Assembly: GCA_002478115.1 (NCBI GenBank)
Contig: DLMH01000108.1
Location: 1 to 64,000 of the forward strand
Source of the DNA: Candidatus Acidiferrum typicum
Lineage (GTDB): Bacteria > Acidobacteriota > Terriglobia > Acidiferrales > UBA7541
Direction of reading: 5' to 3'
Length of the DNA: 64,000 nt
The notes beneath the pieces are model-generated. The model was not told the origin of the DNA, did no database searches, and worked only from the letters and a program-made list of their open reading frames with translations. This document shows, one piece after another, positions 8,098 through 18,255 of this stretch. Made by a program: the position numbers and the translations under genes. Position 1 is the first letter of the stretch. Every line of letters starts with the position of its first letter.

Positions 8098-10656
8098 TCA
8101 GTTTGAGTTACGAATTTCCAGGTCGCTGCCATGAATCTCGTCGGGGAGGTCGAGGGTCAGAGTGTGTTTGGAGCTGTCCAGCGAAACGGCGAGGCCACCC
8201 GGTTTTCCTTTCAAACTGACCGTGGCAGCGGCCGAGTCCCACCCGTAAACCACCACATGGATCAGGCTCCACCAAGGTTGGAAAGGACCCTGGTGTTCTC
8301 CGATATGAAGAGAAAGGCCCTGTGGTGTGACGGCGCAGGAGAAATTGACGCGCAGGAAGTCGCCGCGGGAATAAGCGAGAGTTTTGCCATCATCGAGATA
8401 AAGAGAACCGTGACAGTCTTTGCCGGGGTAGACGCGCAGAGTTAATGGACCTTGGGGTGTCTCTTCGGTGCTTTGCGTCAGTGGCTGCATCGGCAGGATG
8501 GAACCTTCCCGGACGAAGACGGGAAGAGTATCGAGTTTAGGCTGAATGAGGAGGCTGTTTGAGCTGGTCCTCTTGTCCGTGGCCGGGGGCTGGATTTTAC
8601 CGCCCGTCCAGTATTCGTACCAGAGGCCCGGCGGCAACTTGAGTTCGTAGCTGTCCGGCTGCTCGGGAAACGGAGGAGGCGCTAGGAGTAAATCAGGGCC
8701 AAAAAGAAATTCATTGCCAGCATCGAGATCGAGTGGGTGGGAATCCGCAGTGGCATTGGGGAATTCGAGGAAGAGCGGGCGAACAACGGGTACACCGGTC
8801 CGGGAAAGCTCTTCGACGGCGCTGTAAATGTAGGGCAACAGCCGATAGCGTTCTTCGATATAACGTCTACGAATGGATTCTTGTTCTGGACCATGAACCC
8901 AGACTTCCTTGTCGCCAGAGCCTTTGTTGGTATGGTTGCGGTCGATGGGCTGGAAGGTGGCGAGTTCGGTCCACTCGGTGAGCAGTTCGGGCCGGGGAGT
9001 GCCGATAAAACCGCCGACATCAGCGCCACAAAGTCCAAAGCCGCTCAGGCTGAGATTCAAGAGCATGGGAGTGGTCAAGCGGAGATGATTCCAAGAGCTG
9101 GTATTGTCGCCGGTCCAGGTGACGGCATAACGCTGGCCGCCCGCGTAAGTGGCTCGCGTTAGCACGAAAGGCCGGAGATCGGGATTCAGCTTAAGTAAAC
9201 CCTCGTAGGTGGCGCGGGAGTTCTCCATGCCGTAGACATTATGAATTTCCAGATGAGTGGCGGTCCGTGGCCGGAATCCAGGTTCATCAATGCGGTGTTG
9301 GACGTCATCCGGCATGGTGAGATTCGGAGTGAGAAAAACGGAGGGCTCGTTCATGTCATTCCAGAAGCCAGCGACGCCGTCGGAAAGAAAATCCTTATAA
9401 AGCGAACCCCACCAGATGCGTGTTTTTTGCTGCGTGAAATCGGGAAATACCGAGGGGCCGGGCCAAACTGTTCCAACGTACGTCGAGCCGTCTAGGTTTT
9501 TTAGAAAGTGGTCTCCGGCTACTCCGGAGTCATAGGGGGCGTAACCAGCATCGGGTACGCGGGCGATATGAAGATCGGTGATAACGACGACATGGAACTT
9601 TTCGTGTTTCAGATCGGAGAGAAATTGCGCAAAATTTGGGAATCGATCCGTGTTCACCGTGAACGGACGATTGTTCTTTTGGAAATCGATATCGAGATAG
9701 AGCACGTCGGCAGGAATCTTATCGGATCGTAAACGCGAGGCGATTTCCCGCACCCGGGATTCCGGCTCATAACTGAAACGGGACTGCTGAAAGCCCAGCG
9801 ACCACAGTGGAGGAAGCGGTGGCAAACCGGTGAGCCAGGCGTAGGTGCGAACGACTTGCTTGGGGTCGGGGCCGTAGAAGACGTAGTAATCGATGGGGCC
9901 GCTTTCCGCCCCAAAGGAATAGAGGTTGCGTTCGCCACGGCCAAAATCAAAGCTGGTGGACCAGGTGTTGTCCAGAAAAAAGCCCATGGAGCGGCCGGCG
10001 CGCATGGTGATAAAGAAGGGAATGCTTTTGTAAAGAGGATCGGTGGATTCCTGAAATCGGAAAGCATCTGTGTTCCAGAGACGGAATGATTGGCCGCGGC
10101 GATCGAGTGGACCGATCTTGTCACCCAAGCCGAAATAGTGCTCGTCGGGCGGCATCTTTTTGTAAATGCGAAATGCGGTGCCATGAGATTCCAGGGGCCA
10201 GCCGGCGGCGTCCTCTTGCAAGATGTTTCCCGCCAAATCCGAGACGGAAAGACGCAGGGACATCGGATCGATGCGAACGCGGAGAAGGCTGGTGCGAAAA
10301 CCAAATGTGCCGCCGGTGCTTTCCGGTATAACGTTGCTGGCCTGCTGGCGGATAGCTTGGGGAACGGCCCAAGAGGCATCTTCCGGCAACTCTCCGTTCA
10401 CGGACTGGCGCACGCGGAGCACGTCATCGCGCAGGGCAACGACTTGCAGGACCATCTTGCCGCTACGGACTTCCATTCCGTTGGGTAAGGCCTTAACGGG
10501 GGCTGCATTTTCTAGCGCGGACGAGCTGCTCGCACTGCTGGGTCTTTCCGCGCCGCAGGAGCGCCCGATGGGGCTCACCTGCGGGGCCAAGCTGAGCGCG
10601 AGCAGAAGGAGCGCACTACGACAAAACTCCGCATGGACTGATTTCCGAGTGTTCAT
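8098..10656 (-). CDS. secreted glycoside hydrolase family 31 (alpha-glucosidase/alpha-xylosidase type)
   Basis: About 852 residues. I chose the ATG at 10656 (MNTRKSVHAEF...), followed by a signal peptide core 'SALLLLALSLA'; another ATG lies at 10674. A GH31 N-terminal beta domain is followed by the TIM barrel: 'DVLYLDIDFQ', the nucleophile block 'GFWNDMNEPSVF' (Asp of W-N-D-M-N-E), 'GADVGGFIG', 'FQPIDRNH', and a C-terminal beta domain with 'FVREGSILPMQ'. It releases alpha-linked sugars outside the cytoplasm. It lies between the TonB receptor and the FG-GAP gene, consistent with processing of the glycan the receptor imports. Confidence 0.92.
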   Translation of the reverse strand: MNTRKSVHAEFCRSALLLLALSLAPQVSPIGRSCGAERPSSASSSSALENAAPVKALPNGMEVRSGKMVLQVVALRDDVLRVRQSVNGELPEDASWAVPQAIRQQASNVIPESTGGTFGFRTSLLRVRIDPMSLRLSVSDLAGNILQEDAAGWPLESHGTAFRIYKKMPPDEHYFGLGDKIGPLDRRGQSFRLWNTDAFRFQESTDPLYKSIPFFITMRAGRSMGFFLDNTWSTSFDFGRGERNLYSFGAESGPIDYYVFYGPDPKQVVRTYAWLTGLPPLPPLWSLGFQQSRFSYEPESRVREIASRLRSDKIPADVLYLDIDFQKNNRPFTVNTDRFPNFAQFLSDLKHEKFHVVVITDLHIARVPDAGYAPYDSGVAGDHFLKNLDGSTYVGTVWPGPSVFPDFTQQKTRIWWGSLYKDFLSDGVAGFWNDMNEPSVFLTPNLTMPDDVQHRIDEPGFRPRTATHLEIHNVYGMENSRATYEGLLKLNPDLRPFVLTRATYAGGQRYAVTWTGDNTSSWNHLRLTTPMLLNLSLSGFGLCGADVGGFIGTPRPELLTEWTELATFQPIDRNHTNKGSGDKEVWVHGPEQESIRRRYIEERYRLLPYIYSAVEELSRTGVPVVRPLFLEFPNATADSHPLDLDAGNEFLFGPDLLLAPPPFPEQPDSYELKLPPGLWYEYWTGGKIQPPATDKRTSSNSLLIQPKLDTLPVFVREGSILPMQPLTQSTEETPQGPLTLRVYPGKDCHGSLYLDDGKTLAYSRGDFLRVNFSCAVTPQGLSLHIGEHQGPFQPWWSLIHVVVYGWDSAAATVSLKGKPGGLAVSLDSSKHTLTLDLPDEIHGSDLEIRNSN

Positions 10657-10931
10657 TTTCGTGTCCTGGTGCACCGCCGCAGCACGACTGATCCGGCACT
10701 CCGGCTACCTCGCTCAGACCACCAGCACACACTTCTCTGCTGGGCAACCCATCTGAGAGACTGAGTGTTCACGCGTTCCAAACTCTGAGGCCGGTGAGGC
10801 AGGCTATCTCTGCTCTCCGTTGGAATTCATGTGCGGGAGAGAGTGGGCGCGAATGCCTGGCAGGCTGCCGTCCTTCTTCGGCTTGATCCTTATGGCCTGC
10901 CAAACATTCGCTCCCCGGGGTTGGGGGAACC

Positions 10932-10952
10932 TCTAGCCTGCACCAGGCTAGA
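10932..10952 (-). terminator. stem-loop at the end of the TonB-dependent receptor gene
   Basis: Perfect 9-bp stem tctagcctg/caggctaga with a 3-base loop. It includes the receptor stop codon (10948-10950). No T tract follows on the minus strand, so it may act as an RNA-processing or Rho-assisted end. Confidence 0.45.
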
Positions 10953-13900
10953 AGTAGAATTTGCCAGCGAATTGTACAGTTCGCGCCTGATAGGCTGAGG
11001 TTATCGTTCCGAATCTGGGACCGTCGCCCAGATTGGTGTCCGGTTGGAAGAAGTCCGGATGGTTGAGAGCGTTGAACATCTCGAAGCGGAATTGGACGCG
11101 CATGGACTCTCGAATATTCCACCATTTTTGTACGCCCATGTCCCAATCGAAGTACTTGGGCCCATGGATATTCGAGAAGAACCGTGGAGCGTCTCCGAAT
11201 GTGAAGGCGGCCGGCTGCGAGAAAGCCGCAGGATTAAGCCAGTCGTTGATCGATTGGTTTGCCGGTATCGGGTTCACTCCCGCCACCACATTGGGGCGCT
11301 GGTTGAAACCAAAACCAACGTTGTTCACCGCTGGTTGAATGGATATGGGCAGTCCTGACTCTGCCGTGAGGATGCCGGACCACGCCCAGCCACCCAGAAC
11401 CGCGTCCACGCCCTTGTTCCAGTTCGCCCCATAGCGCTTCCCTTTGCCGACAGGCAACTCGTAAACGTAGGAGGCCACGAATCTGTGCGGAATGTTACTC
11501 ACGTCGACCGAATAGTCAGCAGCCAAGTTGTACGCATTGAGGTTATTAGTGCCGCTGCCCGGGAAGGCCCAACCGGAATTTCCTTGCACGTCATCCATGA
11601 ACTTCGAATAAGTGTAGGAAAGGTTGAGGTCCAGGCCAGAGTGCCAGCGGTGTTTAAAGGTGACCTCGAGTGCGTTGTAGGACGTGGTTCCGACAGCGGG
11701 CTCGCCCTCGTACACGCTACAGTATTCGGGGAACGGCAGCAGAGTCTGCTCCAAGCTAATCGTCGGGTTGTTGAGACCACAGCTACTCGACGTTATCTTG
11801 CCATAGAAGGGGTTGGGTACGGCATTGTAGAGCGCATTGCCCAGCGCCAAATTTCCCGCCGACATCTCGTTCCATTGCTCACCAGTGGCAAGCACGTCTG
11901 TGCCGTGATTCCCGACATAGCGGATGTCCAGGAGATCGTTGGGGGTGAAACTGTACTCGATGCCAGCCATCCACTGCTGCACATAAGGAGTGTTTCTGTT
12001 GTAGTTAGCCGCGCTCACCCCAAAGCCAACGTCTTGCAGTCCTCCCGCGGCATTGCCCGTGGGAAGCCGTTCGCCAGTGGGGAATGCAGTGCCACAGGGC
12101 GCAAACACGCCAATCTGAGCTTCACAATTCACATTCGCGTTTCCGCTCAGAGTGGAAGCGGGATTTAAGCCGTTGTTGAGACTTGTGATCCAAGTTGTCG
12201 GTTGGGAAAATCCGTCGTTGGGGCCTTGGCCGTAGTAGTTCGGCACGTAAAAGATCCCGTAGCCGCCACGGACCACCAGCTTGTTGGCTGCTTGAATAGC
12301 CACGGAGATGCGCGGAGCGATATTGTTGTACAGAGTCTTGTAGAGGCCGGAGTTGTTTGGCGAGTTGAAAATTACTTCGCCCGGGTAAGAGGCACCAACT
12401 GCGGCGCTGATGGGGTTCTCGGCAGTGAAGCTAAAATAATTCTGGGCGTTGTGCCGTTCGGTTGGCGCGGTTTGGATTTCATAGCGCAAGCCCAGGTTGA
12501 AGGTGACGCGGCGTGTCGCTTTGTAACTATCCTGCAGATACCAACCGAGGAAGTGCTTATCGGTCGCCTGGAAAGCCTGGAACATGGTCTGCGAACCGGT
12601 TCCCACTCCGAGCAGGTAGGAAGCGAACCCGTTTCCGGTATTCGCAGTTGGGTTATTCGGATCTGGCCCAGCCGTGGAAGCGGTGTCGAAATTGAGGGTG
12701 GTCTCGCCGTAGTGCCCGCCATCAATGCGAAGCCAAACATCCGTAAAACCAAAGGCGAATTCGTGCTTACCCCTGGTTTTCGTGAAATCAACGGAAGTGG
12801 TCCACAATGTTTGCGGGGTGATGTAATCGTTGTTCCCGCCAACGGCACCCAGGCCTTGGTAACCTTGCTCGGTAATCTGAGGAAATGCCGGGGCAATGCC
12901 GTCGATGAAGGAAGGAAGCCCAAGCTGCGAGGCTTTGTATCCGAACCCTTGTCCAATGCCTCCCTCGACGTGGCGATTCACTCCGAAGTTGAAGTTCATG
13001 GTAAAGGTCGGATCGAAAATATGGTTGAGGCCGAGGTTAGAGCTGTAGCGGTTGTTCGGATTCAGCAGCCCCGGGCCTGCCGGATCGGAAGATCCGAAGA
13101 AGTCGGGGGTGTTTGTTTTCGTCTGGTATTTCTGCGACCAGCGTCCGTAGATCCGGTTATTGTCGTCCAAGTTGTAGTCCACGCGGATCGAATATTCATT
13201 GGAATGCTCCGGGGCCGCGGCGGTGCCCACAAAATTATTCGCCAGGTTCGAATTCGTGGGGCTCGGCCAATAGCTACCCGAGGCAATAGCGGAAGTGATG
13301 GTGTCCATCATTGCTGTCGGAAGCGTATTGCCAGGGATGGGATCGCGAATGTATTCGGCGGTGGCGCCAGTGGGGCAATTGCTGACCGTCAGCCCCGTGA
13401 CCGGGTCGGTCCCCCCGCACGCGACTTGGCGGGTGCTGAACGGATTGTAGATCTCCCCACTGTAAATAGGCCGTCCCTCATAATCCGTGCCGACTTGAGC
13501 GCCCAAGAGAGCCCCAAAGTTTCCGGTCCTTTCCGTGGCCGTGGGCAACGTGTATACAGTGGTGTCTGGTGATGCCTGCCTCAGACCTTCATAGTAGGCA
13601 AAGAAGAAGAGTTTGTTCTTGATGATTGGACCGCCAATCGTGCCGCCAAATTGATTGCGATGAAACGCTGGTTGAGGTCCATTGTTGAAGAAGTATCGGG
13701 CATCCACATTACTGTTGGCGTAAAAATCGTAGGCATCGCCGTGGAACTCGTTGGAACCCGACTTGGTCACCATGTTGACTACGTTGCCGCTGCTCCACCC
13801 GTACTGCGCAGTGAAGGCATTGGTCTGAATCTTGAGTTCTTGCACGTCGTCCACCGAAGGAACGTAAATCACACCACCCCAATCAGCGCGCGTATCCCAA

Positions 13901-14556
13901 GTTCCGTCCAGCAGGTATTCCGCGGTGTCAAAGAACGTGCCGCCGAAATTCAGGAACGAAATGTCCTGATCCGCGGTTTGAGCTAAGCCGGGAGATCCCA
14001 CAACCTGCTCTTCAGCGGCGTTGTTGACCGAGGAATTGATCAACGCCAGGCTGATTACGCTGCGGAAGTTCAAGGGCAGGTCTGCGGTCACCTTGGAAGA
14101 GACGTCCTCGGAAATATTGGCGTTGTCCACGTTGACCAGCGGGGCTTGTGAAGTGACTTCGACTCGTTCGGTCACCCCTCCGACGGACAAGGTAACCTGC
14201 TGTCCGGCGGTCTGACCAGCAGCTAAGGTGATTCCCTCCTGCTTGTAGTGCTTGAACCCCGGGGCCTCCACTTCCAGTATGTAGACAGCGGGAGGCAGGA
14301 ACGTAAAAGTGTACAGACCAGTGTCTTCGGTCGAAAACGTCCGCGAAAACCCAATTTCGGGACTCGTAAGAGTTACCTTTGCGCCGTTGACAGCCCCGCC
14401 TGCCTGATCAATAACACTGCCGTTCAGCGTGGCTGTGAATGCAGCAGATGATTGACCATAGAGCTGGGTGCTACCCAAGGCGACAAGAACGAATAGAAAT
14501 AATAAAAAGCGAAATCTCCAGAAACGTAATTTCCCCAACATAGAGACATACCTCAT
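10948..14556 (-). CDS. Oar-like TonB-dependent receptor with carboxypeptidase-regulatory domain
   Basis: About 1202 residues. The start ATG at 14556 has gaggaggt nine bases upstream; the longer reading back to 14688 lacks this. After a leader ('FLLFLFVLVALGSTQLYG') comes a carboxypeptidase-D regulatory-like domain ('ATLNGSVIDQAGGAVNGAKV', 'TGLYTFTFLPPAVYILEVEAPGF'), then a plug domain ('VDDVQELKIQTNAFTAQYGW', 'GNVVNMVTKSGSNEFHGDAY') and a large outer-membrane barrel ending in an aromatic residue (Phe). This architecture is strongly expanded in Acidobacteriota and imports or binds glycans. First gene of the set that continues into GH31, FG-GAP and TPR genes. Confidence 0.92.
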   Translation of the reverse strand: MRYVSMLGKLRFWRFRFLLFLFVLVALGSTQLYGQSSAAFTATLNGSVIDQAGGAVNGAKVTLTSPEIGFSRTFSTEDTGLYTFTFLPPAVYILEVEAPGFKHYKQEGITLAAGQTAGQQVTLSVGGVTERVEVTSQAPLVNVDNANISEDVSSKVTADLPLNFRSVISLALINSSVNNAAEEQVVGSPGLAQTADQDISFLNFGGTFFDTAEYLLDGTWDTRADWGGVIYVPSVDDVQELKIQTNAFTAQYGWSSGNVVNMVTKSGSNEFHGDAYDFYANSNVDARYFFNNGPQPAFHRNQFGGTIGGPIIKNKLFFFAYYEGLRQASPDTTVYTLPTATERTGNFGALLGAQVGTDYEGRPIYSGEIYNPFSTRQVACGGTDPVTGLTVSNCPTGATAEYIRDPIPGNTLPTAMMDTITSAIASGSYWPSPTNSNLANNFVGTAAAPEHSNEYSIRVDYNLDDNNRIYGRWSQKYQTKTNTPDFFGSSDPAGPGLLNPNNRYSSNLGLNHIFDPTFTMNFNFGVNRHVEGGIGQGFGYKASQLGLPSFIDGIAPAFPQITEQGYQGLGAVGGNNDYITPQTLWTTSVDFTKTRGKHEFAFGFTDVWLRIDGGHYGETTLNFDTASTAGPDPNNPTANTGNGFASYLLGVGTGSQTMFQAFQATDKHFLGWYLQDSYKATRRVTFNLGLRYEIQTAPTERHNAQNYFSFTAENPISAAVGASYPGEVIFNSPNNSGLYKTLYNNIAPRISVAIQAANKLVVRGGYGIFYVPNYYGQGPNDGFSQPTTWITSLNNGLNPASTLSGNANVNCEAQIGVFAPCGTAFPTGERLPTGNAAGGLQDVGFGVSAANYNRNTPYVQQWMAGIEYSFTPNDLLDIRYVGNHGTDVLATGEQWNEMSAGNLALGNALYNAVPNPFYGKITSSSCGLNNPTISLEQTLLPFPEYCSVYEGEPAVGTTSYNALEVTFKHRWHSGLDLNLSYTYSKFMDDVQGNSGWAFPGSGTNNLNAYNLAADYSVDVSNIPHRFVASYVYELPVGKGKRYGANWNKGVDAVLGGWAWSGILTAESGLPISIQPAVNNVGFGFNQRPNVVAGVNPIPANQSINDWLNPAAFSQPAAFTFGDAPRFFSNIHGPKYFDWDMGVQKWWNIRESMRVQFRFEMFNALNHPDFFQPDTNLGDGPRFGTITSAYQARTVQFAGKFYF

Positions 14557-14976
14557 AGAAACACACCTCCTCAGGTTCGGCTGAAGACGGAAACCCACCC
14601 CGTAGGCTCGGATAGCCCCGAAAACCCGCCGCGCTTTTGAGTTGTCTCTGATCGCGGCGGAGCCAGCAGGCTGAATCCGAGCAGACAATGACGCCTATAG
14701 CAAGTCGCTTCGAAGCATGCAAGGATTTGCCCGAAAAAGAAGCAGGATAAAAGAGATAAGAGGCCGAAGAGCCGGTTATCTCGATGAACTGCAAAGAGTT
14801 ATGGGGGAGAGGGGCCCCAGAAAAGAGCTATCTGGAGTAGCCTTTTATCTTGCGCCCGCGCCTGCCGCACGGTATTATGCCCGTAAACCAAGTTCTTCGT
14901 CGACAAAGTCAGTGATACCCGTGCTCTGTTTCGCGGCGCAGCGACACTCATTACTCGGGTAAAGGGTGGGGTAACC
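14557..14976. other. divergent promoter region
   Basis: About 420 bases between the receptor gene (minus) and the one-TM protein gene (plus). No supported gene or RNA. It should hold the promoters of both transcription units. Confidence 0.5.
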
Positions 14977-16242
14977 TTGCTACCAGAGCAAGCAACGGAA
15001 AGTTGGACACCTTGTAGCGAGCTCGAAAAAGGTGCCGTTCAAGAGCAACTGGAAAAGCTGCTAGCTACCTATCTATTCAATTCGAGCCGGAGATACCCGA
15101 GCTTTCTGAGGTATGTCCTCGCAAGAGTGCTCGCGGGCCAGACCGCCCAGCTCAAAGAGCGAATTCTAGGCATCGAGATTTTCGGGCGGCCACCGGACTA
15201 TGACACGAACACGGACCCCATCGTTCGAGTCACGGCAGCGGAAATTCGCAAGCGCATCGAACATTATTATCAAGATCCCGTGCATAGCCAGGAGATACGG
15301 ATCTATTTGCCGTCCGGCTCCTACGCCCCGCAGTTTTCCTGGCCTGGTCATCCTGGAGGCGCGGTCTCCCCGCCGCCGGAATTGCACGGACCCGTGACGG
15401 AAGCGGCTGTGGTCCATGCGCCGTCGGCTGCAGTTGTTCCCGATGTGGTCCCGGCGCAACGAAGTGTCTGGCAGGGGTGGAGAGGCGCATTTTCGCTTGC
15501 TGTGCTCGCCGTGATTATGGCGTCGACGGCTATTTGGTACTTCACCCGGCCGCCGGTCCTGAAACAGTTTTGGGAACCGTTCGTGAAATCGCCCGAACCG
15601 GTGCTATTCTGCATGGCCGACCAGATCCAATATTCCACGATTCGTTTGAGGGACGCCGCTGACCCGCAGCGCGAAACGACTCTGTCCGACTCCATGATCG
15701 CCATCATCATCGACGACGTCAGCCCGCTGGTGAATGTTGCGGGCGTGCTACGAGCCTACGGGAAAACCTATCGCGTGCTTGGTGAGTCGACCACTACTCT
15801 GACCGATCTCCGCCGAGCTCCTTCGGTCCTAATCGGTGCGTTTGACAATAGCTGGACGCTGCGCTTGACCTCTCCTTTGCGTTTCCATTTTGCGAACGAC
15901 CCACAGATGACACGATTGTGGATCGAGGATCGCACCAAGCCCGGTAAACGGGAGTGGGTGCTGGACCGGTCTCAGCAAGAAACGGGTGTCTACAAAGACT
16001 ACGCGATCGTGACGCGCTTTTTGGATCCCAACAGCGAGCAGTATGTGGTTGTGGCTGCCGGCATTGGACGAGGGGGGACAGTGGCCGCCGGAGAATTTTT
16101 GGTGGACGAACATCACATGGAAGAAATGCTGACACAAGTTCCCCGGGATTGGAAACGAAAGAACCTCGAGATTGTTCTCGAAACCCAGGTGATTCAAGGC
16201 CGCTCGGGCCCGCCGCGCATCAGTGCGGTTTACATCTGGTAG
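14977..16242 (+). CDS. one-TM protein with acidobacterial N-terminal domain, possibly regulatory
   Basis: About 421 residues from a TTG at 14977 (GGTGGGG upstream); the start is uncertain. The N-terminal 115 residues carry 'SRRYPSFLRYVLARVLAGQ', 'LKERILGIEIFGRPPDY' and 'VRVTAAEIRKRIEHYY', a module I know from many Acidobacteriota proteins, often in front of a membrane segment. A proline-rich linker leads to one TM helix (about 168-190, 'FSLAVLAVIMASTAIWYF') and a 230-residue external domain without a recognised family. It is divergent from the TonB receptor unit, which suggests a linked sensing or regulatory role; that is inference. Confidence 0.75.
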   Translation: MLPEQATESWTPCSELEKGAVQEQLEKLLATYLFNSSRRYPSFLRYVLARVLAGQTAQLKERILGIEIFGRPPDYDTNTDPIVRVTAAEIRKRIEHYYQDPVHSQEIRIYLPSGSYAPQFSWPGHPGGAVSPPPELHGPVTEAAVVHAPSAAVVPDVVPAQRSVWQGWRGAFSLAVLAVIMASTAIWYFTRPPVLKQFWEPFVKSPEPVLFCMADQIQYSTIRLRDAADPQRETTLSDSMIAIIIDDVSPLVNVAGVLRAYGKTYRVLGESTTTLTDLRRAPSVLIGAFDNSWTLRLTSPLRFHFANDPQMTRLWIEDRTKPGKREWVLDRSQQETGVYKDYAIVTRFLDPNSEQYVVVAAGIGRGGTVAAGEFLVDEHHMEEMLTQVPRDWKRKNLEIVLETQVIQGRSGPPRISAVYIW

Positions 16243-16716
16243 TCCATCCCACCTACTCCGGGGAAATAAAAGGCCCTGTATGCATTGTTGCCCTAGGGTT
16301 GCCACGTGCGACATTTTGTAGGTTCTCAAAGAAACTGTGACCGATAAGACTTCTGGTTTCTTGGTCAGCATCTGCGCGAAGCTTTTCTAACGTCAATAAT
16401 GGAAATTCCGAGTATCTGGGATATACAACGGTCAAAGCTTGTGTTCAATTCCGTTTGGTCGACGGGATTGTTTATACCAGCAGGAGTGAGAGAGAATCCA
16501 CACTGATGCTTGCTCCAGTGGCAGGCCTTTTGTACTACATTCTCCGCCCAATACCGTGGCGACCAGGAAGGCCAGCGAAACGGGCCACACGTGCTGTCGC
16601 GTTGTGACGATGCATTCGGGCAGTGTGGGGATGGTCCGTCCAATTGTGATACCGTTTAGAGCGTGATTCGAGAAGCTCATAGCGCTACCACTGAGACCCG
16701 TGCTCGCCGCAAACCA
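16243..16716. other. non-coding stretch upstream of the decayed regulator
   Basis: I see no supported gene or RNA. It may contain further eroded parts of the hexuronate regulator region. Confidence 0.35.
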
Positions 16717-16971
16717 ATGACGGATACCCGAATCACCGCGAAATTGATCGAAAAGATCAAGCGCTTGGTCTCCACCGGCGTAATTGTCCCGGGAGCAAAA
16801 TTCCCGCCGGAACGTGAACTCGCCAGGGAGTTCAACGGAAATCGCTCGACTTTGCGCCTTTATGCGGCAATCCAGCGGCATGACGCAGAAGAGGCCCGGC
16901 GCCGCATGCTGGACCACATTATTGAAACCACATCTCTGCTGAACAGGAAAGCTGCTTCGGCAGCTCCGTAG
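16717..16971 (+). pseudogene. GntR/FadR-family regulator, internal deletion remnant
   Basis: The N-terminal half reads as a FadR-type winged helix ('LIEKIKRLVSTGVIVPGAKF' then 'PPERELAREFNGNRSTLR'). The text then jumps directly to what looks like the last helix of an FCD effector domain ('LYAAIQRHDAEEARRRMLDH'). An intact family member has about 230 residues; here only 85 remain, so roughly 150 residues, including the wing and most of the ligand domain, are gone without a frame change. In this neighbourhood it was probably the local uronate repressor. It should not bind operator DNA normally. Confidence 0.75.
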
Positions 16972-17022
16972 TCCATTAGGCTGTCGCATTCTCTTTGGTT
17001 CAGCCAATTGTGAGGCGGTGCC

Positions 17023-17373
17023 ATGAGCTATGGTTTAGCAATCAAGGAATCCGGAGCGTTGGATTTCGTACCGCTCGGTGGGCTCGTTCATCGGCTAGAT
17101 CCAGTCATCATCCCCTTTCGTAAAGCACGGGAATGCGAGATCCACGTCAGCGGCGGCGAATTCAACGTTGCCGCCAACCTAGCTGACTGCTTCGGTCTGC
17201 AAACTGGAATCGTTAGCGCCATGGTCAAATATCCCATTGGGGATCTCGTGGCTGAGCGTGTGCGAGCCATGGGCGTCAAACCCTTCTACAAGATGTTCCA
17301 GCACAACGGCGTGACCGGGCCCAATAGTGCGACCGTCTACAGCGATCGTGCCTATGGGGTGTCGAGGAATTAG
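17023..17373 (+). pseudogene. 2-keto-3-deoxygluconate kinase (PfkB family), truncated
   Basis: A 116-residue N-terminal piece of a PfkB sugar kinase: the substrate-side 'SGGEFNVAANLADCFGLQTG' motif, 'GDLVAERVRAMGVKP' and 'GPNSATVYSDRAYGV' are those of KDG kinases. A stop follows, and the ATP-site half (GAGD motif) is missing; the next gene starts 33 bases later. A normal enzyme has 310-370 residues. The ribosome site is still present (gaggcgg before ATG 17023). It would have phosphorylated 2-keto-3-deoxygluconate, the step after KduI/KduD. Confidence 0.8.
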
Positions 17374-17406
17374 ACAAAATTGCCAGCAATCAAGAAGGAG
17401 TTATCT

Positions 17407-18231
17407 ATGAGTAAGAAACCTGCAGTAGCCATCGAGAAAATGGTTTTTCGAAAGACCAATGCGAAGAGCGGGCGCCATCTTGCCGTGACGCCGAAAAACA
17501 GCACGATGCGCCATCTGTCCTACGGACGTATCATCTTAGACTCTTCCCAATCGCGAGTTGTCTTTTCCAATGGATGTCGGGAAACGGGCCTGATTTGCTT
17601 GGCCGGGATGGGTGTGGTGAAGGTTGCGGGAAGTGAATTTGAATTGGGACAATTCGACGCTATCTACATTCCCCGCGATTCAGCAATTGAAGTGTTCACG
17701 AAGAGTTCCGTGGATTTTGCAGAATTTTCCGCCGACGTAAAGGGCAAGTACCCTTTGAAGGTCATCCGGTACGCTGACGTGGCCAGGGACCCCGGCATGA
17801 AATTTGTTGCCGGGGGGCCGGGTTACAAACGCGAGTTGAACATGCTGATTGCCAAGAATGTCGAAGCGGGCCGTCTAATTGCGGGATTCACCTCTTCCGA
17901 CCAGGGAAACTGGACCAGCTGGCCGCCGCATGAGCACGGCAAGATGTTAGAAGAGATGTACGTCTACTTTAATATGCCGGAACCGGCCTATGGCATTCAA
18001 CTCGTGTACAACGACACGCAATATCCGGAATTGGTGGTAGCTGTGCGGGATGGAGATGCCGTGTTGATGCCCAGCGGCTATCACCCGAATGTTTCCGTGC
18101 CGGGGCATCGAATCGCTTTTCTATGGGCCATGGCCGCCCACAAGGAATTGGAGGACCGGCAGTTTGGTGTCGTGAACGTTCAGCCGGGATTTCAGCAAGG
18201 CCCTTCCGGTCTTGAGGCTGGCCGCAGGTAA
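17407..18231 (+). CDS. KduI/IolB-family ketouronate isomerase
   Basis: A 274-residue bicupin. The ATG at 17407 follows a good site (aaggag). The C-terminal cupin has the family metal motif in 'WPPHEHGKMLEEMYVYFN' (His, His, Glu) and a later 'PSGYHPNVSVPGH'. Members isomerise 4-deoxy-L-threo-5-hexosulose uronate (KduI) or 5-deoxy-glucuronate (IolB). Sequence style is nearer IolB, but the neighbours (kduD, remnants of KDG kinase and a uronate transporter) favour a role in unsaturated uronate breakdown. Intact between two decayed genes. Confidence 0.8.
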   Translation: MSKKPAVAIEKMVFRKTNAKSGRHLAVTPKNSTMRHLSYGRIILDSSQSRVVFSNGCRETGLICLAGMGVVKVAGSEFELGQFDAIYIPRDSAIEVFTKSSVDFAEFSADVKGKYPLKVIRYADVARDPGMKFVAGGPGYKRELNMLIAKNVEAGRLIAGFTSSDQGNWTSWPPHEHGKMLEEMYVYFNMPEPAYGIQLVYNDTQYPELVVAVRDGDAVLMPSGYHPNVSVPGHRIAFLWAMAAHKELEDRQFGVVNVQPGFQQGPSGLEAGRR

Positions 18232-18255
18232 AGCGCCTGGTCGAGCCAAGAGGAA

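Noticed and set aside
12202..13572. 456-codon open frame on the plus strand opposite the TonB-dependent receptor gene
   Set aside because: It is antisense to a well-supported receptor domain, has no ribosome site and no domain. It is a codon-bias shadow.
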